In this document: positions 6,521-11,752 of the stretch, in pieces | How positions within the stretch are numbered: position 1 is the stretch's first letter | How the letters are laid out: each line of letters starts with the position of its first letter | Assembly: GCA_900544815.1 (NCBI GenBank) | Contig: UQWT01000062.1 | Span: 1-11,752, forward strand | Length of the DNA: 11,752 nt | Reading direction: 5' to 3' | Source: an uncultured Bacteroidales bacterium | GTDB lineage: Bacteria; Bacteroidota; Bacteroidia; Bacteroidales; UBA932 | Position numbers and translations under genes: made by a program | Notes under the pieces: model-generated | The model's database searches: none | Told to the model about the DNA's origin: nothing | What the model saw: only the letters and a program-made list of their open reading frames with translations

Positions 6521-8587
6521 CTACTCTTCAAAACTGTATTTTTTGCCGTATTCCATCATCTGGTCAAGGAAACTCTGATTATAACTTACTGCATAATCTA
6601 CAACTTTTCCATCTTTAACCACAGGAGTTATGACCGGATTAATGAACCCCTTGTATGGTTTAAGATTAAGGGTCTCATATCTCTCTTTAACCTCTTTGTG
6701 CAGTTGCGGGTCTATATGCACTGCATATGTTTCAATAAGATTCTTGCCGGCTTTGAAATCGCCCTCGGATTTTATCCGCTGAATCTCTGCCAAAAGGTTG
6801 CCAAAAAGTGATCTTAAAGCATGGTAATCTGTAATAACAAAGTAGGTTTTCCCATCTCTTACCCTCTTCTCAATAACATCCTTTTCTGCTCCGGGGTTAT
6901 TCTCCTTAAGACCTTTCTCATAACACCAGTCTGCTATAAGTTTCCTGTTCTGCATGTGTGCCTCTGTATTGGTCTTGCCTAATTCAACTCTTGTAAACTG
7001 AGTAAAGATACCGTTTCTTATATAGTTTGCATATTCTGCTCTATATGCCGTGGTATCCGGAAGAATGCCAAGCTCCACCAATTTTGGATCTGCAAGATAA
7101 TAAAGTGCAAACAGGTCTGCACGGGTCTCCTCCAAAGCAGAGTTATACTCTCCTAAAGCAGATTCAGGAACTCCCGGCAACAGTTTTCCTGAGCCGTGTC
7201 CCAAGCACTCGTGAAGATCTGTATGAAGGTCATCTGTAAGAGTACCAAACTTCTTGTACATGTCTATCTCCGCCTGATCCCATGCGAACTCTGTAAGTAT
7301 GCTCTTTGGGGATTCCTGAGAAGCCTTATTATATGCATCCGTGATATTGGCAATTGTAACGGATTTTGAACCGTAGTCTTTTCTAATCCAGTTTGAATTT
7401 GGAAGATTAATACCAATTGGGGTTGAAGGATAGCAGTCTCCGGCAAGGCATGCCACCGTTATCACCTTTGCTGATACCCCCTTTACTTCATCCTTTTTAA
7501 AGCGTTTGTCCACAGGCGAATTATCCTCAAACCACTGGGCATTGTCGCTTATAATATGTGTTCTGCGAGATGCCTCTATATCTTTAAAGTTGATAGATGC
7601 CTCCCATGCAGCCTTTCTTCCAAGAGGATCATTGTAATCTTCAATGAACCCGTTAATAAAATCTACTTGAGAATCTACATCTTGTACCCAAGCAATATTA
7701 TACTCGTCCCACGTCTTAAGGTCTCCGGTTGTATAGTACTCAATAAGTTTTGCTATATAGTTCCTCTGGGTATCGTTCTCTGCAACTGTAGCAGCATCTT
7801 GCAGATGTTTGATAATCTCCTTTATACTGTTGCTGTACATACCGCCTACTTTGTAGACCTTATCCACAATCTTTCCATCCTCCTTTACAATTTTGCTGTT
7901 GAGCCCGTATGCTATTGGCGTTGGGTTCACACCGTTTTTAAAGTTACCGGCTTTTATATCCGCAGCCTCCTTGTCTGCATAAAATTTATTTACCTCATCT
8001 TTGGTAATCCCCTCCCCGTAATAATTTACGGCAGAAGCCTCTATAAGATCCAAGTCTTTGCCTGTGTACTTTCTCTGCGAATACAATGCCGGATCAAAAA
8101 TCACAGGAAGCAGTTCTGCTGTAAGATTCTCCTGTCCTGTAGCCTCCATAAGGCTCTTGAAATATTCCTGCGAACAGCCGGGAAAGAATTTATCCTCTGC
8201 ATAATGGTGATGGATACCGTTGCTAAAGAAGACCCGTTTTGCATAAACTAAAAAGTCATTGAAATCCTTGCTCTCCCTGTCACCCTTGTAGTTCTCGATT
8301 ATATTCTCCAAAACTCTCCTTATCTTAAGGTTATATTTGAAGTTCTGGTCAAAGAATATATCCCTGCCGCACTTTGCAGCCTCTGAAAGATGGTAGATAT
8401 AGGCCTTCTGGTTCACCGACAACGAGTCCCATCCTGGTATTCTGTAACGTAGAATCTGCAGGTCTGCAAATTCCTCCGCTATATACTTAAATCCTTCGTC
8501 CTTGGTTTTTTTCTCCTCACTGCACGACGAAAATGCAAGAGTACTGCCTATAACGCATGTGCTTAGCATAGTTTTTAATAAGTTCAT
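6521..8587 (-). CDS. Dipeptidyl peptidase III family (M49) zinc lipoprotein
   Basis: This 688-residue enzyme removes dipeptides from the N-terminus of short peptides. The zinc motif is HECLGH (459-464), the form known in Bacteroides thetaiotaomicron DPP III, rather than the eukaryotic HELLGH, and it continues as GSGKL. The third ligand motif EETRAD (486-491) follows at the usual distance. Other family segments are NGIHHHYAEDKFFP (123-136), the region around 374-412 (ACLAGDCYPSTP and NLPNSNWIRKDYGSKSV) and HALRSLFGNLL near the C-terminus. Residues 1-22 look like a lipoprotein signal ending AFSSC (Cys22), followed by SEEKK. The acidic +2 to +5 residues resemble the surface-export signal of Bacteroidota lipoproteins. 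Human DPP III is cytosolic, so an envelope location implies a nutritional or envelope role. The gene starts 23 bases after the small upstream gene and ends at a strong terminator. Confidence 0.95.
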   Translation of the reverse strand: MNLLKTMLSTCVIGSTLAFSSCSEEKKTKDEGFKYIAEEFADLQILRYRIPGWDSLSVNQKAYIYHLSEAAKCGRDIFFDQNFKYNLKIRRVLENIIENYKGDRESKDFNDFLVYAKRVFFSNGIHHHYAEDKFFPGCSQEYFKSLMEATGQENLTAELLPVIFDPALYSQRKYTGKDLDLIEASAVNYYGEGITKDEVNKFYADKEAADIKAGNFKNGVNPTPIAYGLNSKIVKEDGKIVDKVYKVGGMYSNSIKEIIKHLQDAATVAENDTQRNYIAKLIEYYTTGDLKTWDEYNIAWVQDVDSQVDFINGFIEDYNDPLGRKAAWEASINFKDIEASRRTHIISDNAQWFEDNSPVDKRFKKDEVKGVSAKVITVACLAGDCYPSTPIGINLPNSNWIRKDYGSKSVTIANITDAYNKASQESPKSILTEFAWDQAEIDMYKKFGTLTDDLHTDLHECLGHGSGKLLPGVPESALGEYNSALEETRADLFALYYLADPKLVELGILPDTTAYRAEYANYIRNGIFTQFTRVELGKTNTEAHMQNRKLIADWCYEKGLKENNPGAEKDVIEKRVRDGKTYFVITDYHALRSLFGNLLAEIQRIKSEGDFKAGKNLIETYAVHIDPQLHKEVKERYETLNLKPYKGFINPVITPVVKDGKVVDYAVSYNQSFLDQMMEYGKKYSFEE

Positions 8588-8610
8588 ATATAAGTTTATT
8601 TGTGTTAGTT

Positions 8611-8901
8611 TCAGCCTTTGTATTCTTTTTCCTCTTCACTACCGTTCATTATGTCATGAATGAAACGATATCCTCTTTTGATCCCAGATGCGATGTCATT
8701 TACAAGGTCGAACTTGGAACTTATCGCTGCCATAATCCTTCCCGGGCTCAGCATATATACTACTTCATTAAAATCATCGCATATGTCACGCTCTTTTTCC
8801 CGTATCTCACCCTTCAATTGTATTTTAGCCAATTTCAACTCCTCCATAGAGCTTATGTTCAAATAGTTGTGCGAGGGTTTATAGTCAAAAATCTTTCTCA
8901 T
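8611..8901 (-). CDS. Small helical protein of unknown function in a YtxH-holin cluster
   Basis: The protein has 96 residues with no signal peptide and no clear membrane segment. Residues about 18-45 (SMEELKLAKIQLKGEIREKE...) look like a charged amphipathic helix or coiled coil. Residues 52-85 are mixed hydrophobic (PGRIMAAISSKFDLVNDIASGIKRGYRF) and could lie against a membrane. The C-terminus is very acidic then basic (GSEEEKEYKG). I do not recognise a named domain. It lies 32 bases after the holin-like gene and 23 bases before the DPP III gene on the same strand. The order YtxH, holin-like, small charged helical protein recalls E. coli YqjD-YqjE-YqjK, so a partner role at the inner membrane is a reasonable inference. 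Confidence 0.75.
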   Translation of the reverse strand: MRKIFDYKPSHNYLNISSMEELKLAKIQLKGEIREKERDICDDFNEVVYMLSPGRIMAAISSKFDLVNDIASGIKRGYRFIHDIMNGSEEEKEYKG

Positions 8902-8933
8902 ATTTTGGTTTAGTACAACAACTATACAATATA

Positions 8934-9296
8934 CTACTCTTTAAAAAATAGATCTATATACATCTTAACAAGGCGGTTTAGAAAAAGTCGTTTTCTTGTT
9001 GCATAAAGAACAGCCAATACAATAACAAAGGCAATCGCCACTATTGCAAAGCCCAATGCCATGTTACCAACCAATTGTGCAATTAACAGTGCAATGGAAA
9101 GTCCTGCCAATTGTAGTATCACACCTCCTACCATGGTAGAGAGGACAAGGAAGATGGCCTTGTTCGTTAATGTTGCAAGTCCTTCAACACCCCTTAATTT
9201 ATATTCATCTATCTTTAGATTGATATATTCTTTTATATCATTGCGGAGCCCTTTTACAGTAACATCCGTTTCTTCTTTGTATGAAGTTGAGTCCAT
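8934..9296 (-). CDS. Holin-X superfamily (YqjE-like) inner-membrane protein
   Basis: The protein has 120 residues. Residues 1-38 are a charged cytosolic helix (TVKGLRNDIKEYINLKIDEYK). Two adjacent hydrophobic segments follow at about 47-76 and 80-99. A basic tail RKRLFLNRLVKMYIDLFFKE closes the protein. This layout matches the Holin-X/YqjE family (Phage_holin_3_6), found on ordinary chromosomes next to YtxH or YqjD-type proteins. It is not evidence of a phage: no lysis or phage genes are nearby. Function is unknown, though in enterobacteria the related operon is linked to stress and stationary phase. It is downstream of ytxH, separated by 138 bases holding a hexamer repeat, and 32 bases upstream of the next gene. 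No separate promoter was seen. Confidence 0.82.
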   Translation of the reverse strand: MDSTSYKEETDVTVKGLRNDIKEYINLKIDEYKLRGVEGLATLTNKAIFLVLSTMVGGVILQLAGLSIALLIAQLVGNMALGFAIVAIAFVIVLAVLYATRKRLFLNRLVKMYIDLFFKE

Positions 9297-9300
9297 TATA

Positions 9301-9405
9301 GTTTATAGTTTTGGCTTTGGCGTTAGCGTTAGCGTTGGCTTTGGCGTTAGCGTTGGCTTTCTTTAATTTTAAAATTTAATGCTAACCGTTAATGTAAACG
9401 CTAAC
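9301..9405 (+). repeat. NTTRGC hexamer element, copy D, inside the ytxH-holin spacer
   Basis: Eight unbroken hexamers run from 9310 to 9357: TTTGGC, TTTGGC, GTTAGC, GTTAGC, GTTGGC, TTTGGC, GTTAGC, GTTGGC. Only positions 1 and 4 vary. A 23-base AT-rich loop (9358-9380) follows, then GCTAAC (9381-9386) and, after a gap, GCTAAC (9400-9405) on the returning arm. The upstream flank GTTTATAGT (9301-9309) is shared with copies A and B. It fills most of the 138-base gap between two same-strand genes and so is probably transcribed. Confidence 0.82.
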
Positions 9406-9434
9406 ACCAAATCCACACAATAGATCATCTGCTC

Positions 9435-9638
9435 TTATGCTTCTGCAGCCTCATTTACACTATCCTGAATCTTTTGCTTGGCTGCGTTGACCTTCTCTTT
9501 TACAGAATCGTAATCTCTTTTTGCTCTTTCTCTAATTCTTCTTCTTGTTTCCGCTCCACTGTGAGGTGCAAACAAAATGGCAAGTCCTGCACCAAGTGCA
9601 GCTCCTGCAAGAAATGTTAAAACACTGTTCGGTTTCAT
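9435..9638 (-). CDS. YtxH domain membrane protein
   Basis: The protein has 67 residues from the ATG at 9638. An in-frame TTG at 9656 would add six residues (LKKFI...), but the ATG fits the family better. One membrane segment (about 6-24) carries small-residue spacing (FLAGAALGAGLAILFAPHSG). It runs into the YtxH motif APHSGAETRRRIRERAK (24-40). The rest is a charged helix with heptad-like pattern (DYDSVKEKVNAAKQKIQDSVNEAAEA). YtxH proteins are small inner-membrane proteins often induced by general stress; related YqjD/ElaB proteins in E. coli tether ribosomes to the membrane. It is probably the first gene of the cluster with the holin-like, coiled-coil and DPP III genes. Confidence 0.85.
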   Translation of the reverse strand: MKPNSVLTFLAGAALGAGLAILFAPHSGAETRRRIRERAKRDYDSVKEKVNAAKQKIQDSVNEAAEA

Positions 9639-9657
9639 AATAAACTTTTTTAACAAA

Positions 9658-9665
9658 CAAATTTA
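9658..9665 (-). promoter_or_regulatory. Possible -7 box for ytxH
   Basis: On the minus strand TAAATTTG (9665-9658) matches TAnnTTTG. Transcription would begin about 13 bases before the ATG at 9638. No TTTG was found at the right distance for a -33 element, and the region is very AT-rich, so support is weak. Confidence 0.35.
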
Positions 9666-9735
9666 TGACTTTTTTTATAATTATTTATATTGTTAACACA
9701 TATCTTCTCGTTTTGTTCTTAACCATGATGCCTGC

Positions 9736-9780
9736 CTTAGCCTTAGCCTTAGCCTTAGCTAATTTATTTTGAATGCCAAT
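9736..9780 (+). repeat. NTTRGC hexamer hairpin element, copy C (short)
   Basis: Four identical CTTAGC hexamers (9736-9759) are followed by a 15-base loop, TAATTTATTTTGAAT (9760-9774), and one returning unit GCCAAT (9775-9780). The loop is close to those of copies A and B. It lies immediately left of copy B in the 374-base divergent spacer between ytxH and the DUF486 gene. Confidence 0.8.
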
Positions 9781-9781
9781 G

Positions 9782-9933
9782 CCATATTAGTTTATAGTTT
9801 ATTGTTTAGAGTCAGTTTATCAGCTTTAGCATTAGCATTGGCTTTAGCTAATTTAATTTTAATAGCTAATGCTAACGCCAACGCTTTTCTCTTTACACAA
9901 AAGGCCAACGCCAAAGCTATCGCCAAAGCTAAT
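9782..9933 (+). repeat. NTTRGC hexamer hairpin element, copy B, with a second GCYAAN array
   Basis: An AT-rich flank (9782-9824) leads into TTTAGC ATTAGC ATTGGC TTTAGC (9825-9848). A 16-base loop, TAATTTAATTTTAATA (9849-9864), follows. The returning units are GCTAAT GCTAAC GCCAAC (9865-9882). A second array of GCYAAN units follows at 9904-9933 (GCCAAC GCCAAA GCTATC GCCAAA GCTAAT). The segment 9782-9882 is homologous, in inverse orientation, to 737-837. Together with copy C it fills most of the 374-base spacer 9639-10012. Confidence 0.85.
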
Positions 9934-9975
9934 TAACTATACACTCTAAACTCTCAACAATAAACTTTTATAATG

Positions 9976-9983
9976 TATCTTTG
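9976..9983 (+). promoter_or_regulatory. -7 box for the DUF486 gene
   Basis: TATCTTTG is identical to the -7 box of the DUF1573 operon and starts 37 bases before the ATG at 10013, giving a leader of about 23 bases. A clear -33 TTTG is not visible at the standard spacing. The hexamer array ends about 43 bases upstream. Confidence 0.6.
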
Positions 9984-10012
9984 CAAGCTGATAAAATAAA
10001 CATTTATACGAA

Positions 10013-10381
10013 ATGGGAAGAGGTTTAATAACTATAATACTTTTGGTTATCTCCAATACATTTATGACGCTTGCATGGTACGGGCATCTTAAGTTTCAGA
10101 CAGATAAATTACTCCCTAAATTGGGATTGTTTGGTATAATTTTAATAAGCTGGCTCGTTGCCTTTTTTGAATATTGTTGCCAAGTTCCCGCAAACAGGAT
10201 AGGGTTCAACAACTTTGGCGGCCCGTTTTCGTTGGTTCAATTAAAGGTCATTCAAGAGGTTATATCTCTGTTGGTATTTGTGCTTTTTTCTCTGTTTTTC
10301 TTCCAGACAGAGGCTTTTAAATGGAATCACCTTGTAGCATTCGGGCTTCTTATTTTGGCGGTGTATTTCATTTTTAAGTAA
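10013..10381 (+). CDS. DUF486 family small membrane protein (DMT superfamily)
   Basis: The protein has 122 residues and four membrane segments (about 4-22, 36-53, 78-97, 104-121), the usual size for DUF486. Family signatures are MTLAWYGHLKF (18-28), EYCCQVPANRIGF (53-65) and FSLVQLKVIQEVISL (72-86). The family belongs to the drug/metabolite transporter superfamily as a half-size unit that would have to dimerise. No substrate is known. It has its own promoter, and the closest gene is the clostripain lipoprotein 180 bases downstream on the same strand. A TAnnTTTG box just after its stop suggests that gene is transcribed separately. Confidence 0.9.
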   Translation: MGRGLITIILLVISNTFMTLAWYGHLKFQTDKLLPKLGLFGIILISWLVAFFEYCCQVPANRIGFNNFGGPFSLVQLKVIQEVISLLVFVLFSLFFFQTEAFKWNHLVAFGLLILAVYFIFK

Positions 10382-10397
10382 GTTGTTACTATATTTG
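10366..10397 (+). promoter_or_regulatory. Probable promoter of the clostripain-like gene
   Basis: TATATTTG (10390-10397) matches TAnnTTTG and begins 9 bases after the DUF486 stop codon. A weak -33 (TTTC, 10366-10369) lies 20 bases upstream, inside the DUF486 coding end. The leader to the preferred start at 10562 would be about 155 bases and would include the hairpin at 10402-10422 and the C-free tract. Confidence 0.45.
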
Positions 10398-10401
10398 CGT
10401 T

Positions 10402-10422
10402 CCGGCTGAGCGGCTCAGGCTG
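10402..10422 (+). other. Small GC-rich hairpin after DUF486
   Basis: CTGAG and CTCAG form a 5-bp stem around CGG (10406-10418), with partial extension outward, followed by TTTT. It could be a weak terminator for DUF486 read-through or a leader hairpin for the next gene. The T run is short, so efficient termination is doubtful. Confidence 0.3.
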
Positions 10423-10473
10423 GTTTTCAAACAGATTAGAGTTTTTTATAATGTACTGTATTATGACTGGAAC

Positions 10474-10560
10474 AAAGAGTATAGAGAGTATGGAGAGTAA
10501 AAAGTGTAAAAAGTGTAAAGAGGGTATAGGTAGTATGAAGGGGAGAGAGGGTAAAGATGG
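10474..10560 (+). other. C-free purine-rich tract upstream of the clostripain-like gene
   Basis: For 87 bases the plus strand contains no C at all. It is built from loosely repeated pieces such as AGAGTA, AAAAGTGT and GGGTA. It is in frame with the downstream lipoprotein gene and open back to the ATG at 10451, so it could in principle encode 37 extra N-terminal residues. That would place a low-complexity Lys/Gly-rich segment before the signal peptide, which is unlikely. I treat it as leader. Confidence 0.7.
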
Positions 10561-10561
10561 C

Positions 10562-11752
10562 ATGAATAGTAGTAAGGGTAAGACGGGTGTAAGTTTTTTC
10601 TACATCTTGTTTTTTGTTGCTTTTGCGCAATTGTTAGCTTCCTGCAAAGCTGTGACCACGGATTCACCGGAGATAGCTGTACAGAAAAAGACTGTTCTTT
10701 TCTATATGGCAGCAAACAATAATTTATCGGGAAACATATTATCAAATATAAACAGTATAAGGAACAGCAAGTTACCAAGTGACGACAACCTTGTTATCTA
10801 TTCACACCTGAGTGGAAAAAATCCTGTGCTAATAAGGGTATCTCCCAACGGTGGAGAGACTGCTGTGGATACATTGTACAAGTTCCCTTCCGCTACGGTC
10901 TCTGCAAACTCAACCACACTTAAAAATGTGCTAAGCATTGTACAGACGCTGTGTCCTGCAGAGAAATACGGACTTGTCCTATCCTCTCACGGAACAGGAT
11001 GGCTGCCATCAGGGTTTTACTCTAACCCTACCGGGTATCCAAGTAGTTCTGTTGCTGCAATGAGCCTTAATGCGCCGGATCCGTATGCACATATGGTAAA
11101 GAGTTTTGGTTCCGAGACAGATGCAGGTGGTACGTCATTGGTTGAGATGGAGATTACAGATATGGCCAAGGCTATTCCGTACAAACTGGAGTTCATTCTG
11201 TTTGATGTCTGCCTTATGAGCAACATAGAGGTTCTATACGAACTTAAGGATGTTACGGATTATTTTATTGCATCGCCTGCCGAAGTACTGGCCTCAGGAT
11301 TCCCATATACAGATATAGTTGGATATATGTATGAAGATGTTGTAAATGCAAAGGGGATAGCGGAGGCGTATTATAATCACTATAACAGACAGAGCGGTCC
11401 TTATAGAAGTGCTACAATAGGGGCATTCAAGACGGATGGGCTTAACGATGTGGCCGCAGCTGCAAAGACAATATTTGAAAAGAAGAGGGACAATATTCTT
11501 AGTCTAAATAGATCATCTATACAGCGTTATTACAGATTGAACAAACATTGGTTCTACGATTTTGAGAACTATATGGAGGTGTTGTCCGGCGGCGGTGAGG
11601 ACTTTACAGCCCTAAAACAGGCTTTAGACAAGGTAACAATTTATAAGAATGCCACAGAAAATTTCATTAACATAAAGATAGAAAGGACATGCGGCATATC
11701 CTCATATATCACAGAGGAGAATACGGTACTTACAGCAGCTTATAAAAAACTT
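10562..11752 (+). CDS. Clostripain-like (C11) cysteine peptidase lipoprotein, C-terminus beyond right edge
   Basis: There are 397 open codons to the window edge with no stop. The preferred start at 10562 gives a 28-residue lipoprotein signal, basic (SSKGKTG) then hydrophobic, ending LLASC (Cys28). Upstream in-frame ATGs at 10451, 10463 and 10535 would bury this signal. The mature part opens with VLFYMAANNNLSGNI (45-59), typical of C11. The catalytic pair is visible: His143 in LVLSSHGTGW and Cys217 in FILFDVCLMSNIEVLYEL. C11 enzymes usually cleave after Arg or Lys and many are activated by self-cleavage; the substrate here is unknown. The protein is expected to be envelope-anchored. It may be transcribed from the box at 10390-10397 behind a C-free leader. 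Family identity is firm; the start is less so. Confidence 0.92.
   Translation, partial: MNSSKGKTGVSFFYILFFVAFAQLLASCKAVTTDSPEIAVQKKTVLFYMAANNNLSGNILSNINSIRNSKLPSDDNLVIYSHLSGKNPVLIRVSPNGGETAVDTLYKFPSATVSANSTTLKNVLSIVQTLCPAEKYGLVLSSHGTGWLPSGFYSNPTGYPSSSVAAMSLNAPDPYAHMVKSFGSETDAGGTSLVEMEITDMAKAIPYKLEFILFDVCLMSNIEVLYELKDVTDYFIASPAEVLASGFPYTDIVGYMYEDVVNAKGIAEAYYNHYNRQSGPYRSATIGAFKTDGLNDVAAAAKTIFEKKRDNILSLNRSSIQRYYRLNKHWFYDFENYMEVLSGGGEDFTALKQALDKVTIYKNATENFINIKIERTCGISSYITEENTVLTAAYKKL

Noticed and set aside
7556..8251. 231-residue open frame on the plus strand
   Set aside because: It is antisense to the DPP III gene. The Cys/Ile/Tyr-rich translation looks like a reverse-strand shadow, with no promoter or start signal.
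8934..9296. Prophage lysis gene (holin)
   Set aside because: Holin-X proteins are common on chromosomes beside YtxH proteins. No endolysin, structural or integrase genes are nearby.
9639..9656. Upstream TTG start for the YtxH protein
   Set aside because: The ATG at 9638 gives the normal family N-terminus, and the added six residues have no support.
9301..9933. CRISPR array
   Set aside because: The repeats are contiguous 6-base units without unique spacers, and no cas genes are present.
10451..10561. N-terminal extension of the clostripain-like protein from the ATG at 10451
   Set aside because: It is in frame and open, but it would place a low-complexity stretch before a complete lipoprotein signal that starts naturally at 10562.
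10327..10778. Several minus-strand open frames rich in Leu, Ser, Pro and Tyr
   Set aside because: They arise from the G-free complement of the C-free tract and overlap the start of the clostripain-like gene. The repetitive translation is not protein-like.

Overview
The window reads as a stretch of chromosome from a Bacteroidota bacterium, probably order Bacteroidales. The signs are a moderately AT-rich composition, promoters of the Bacteroidota type (TAnnTTTG at -7), lipoprotein signals ending in Cys, a Rho factor with a long low-complexity N-terminal insertion, a DPP III peptidase with the HECLGH form of the zinc motif, and a MeaB GTPase. Nothing indicates a prophage, plasmid, integrated element or CRISPR array. 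The genus cannot be fixed from this sequence.

Layout. At 1-597 (-) lies the N-terminal part of an M16 zinc-peptidase lipoprotein that runs off the left edge. A 320-base divergent spacer (598-917) holds a dyad, a repeat element and a promoter. At 918-3753 (+) is a probable three-gene operon: a secreted DUF1573 protein, the MeaB/ArgK GTPase that protects methylmalonyl-CoA mutase, and a membrane heavy-metal exporter-like permease with a His/Cys-rich loop. A 200-base imperfect palindrome with a bidirectional terminator separates it from the convergent ridA-rho operon (6196-3946, -), which has its own promoter and a leader of about 180 bases. Next is a second minus-strand cluster (9638-6521): YtxH protein, holin-X-like membrane protein, small coiled-coil protein, and a large DPP III (M49) lipoprotein ending at a clear terminator. 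On the right, on the + strand, are a DUF486 membrane protein and a clostripain-like (C11) lipoprotein that runs off the right edge.

Three of the predicted exported proteins are peptidase lipoproteins (M16, M49, C11). The remaining genes are housekeeping: transcription termination, enamine/imine detoxification and mutase maintenance.

The most unusual structure is non-coding. Intergenic regions carry arrays of a degenerate hexamer, NTTRGC or its complement GCYAAN. The arrays form arms of hairpins around a conserved loop of about 16 bases (near TRATTTAATTTTRRTA). Four such units occur, at 737-794, 9310-9405, 9736-9780 and 9825-9882. Two of them (737-837 and 9782-9882, in opposite orientation) are also clearly homologous through a further flank of about 45 bases. 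Two units lie just upstream of promoters and one sits inside an operon. This looks like a dispersed repeat family of unknown function and is the best candidate here for something undescribed.
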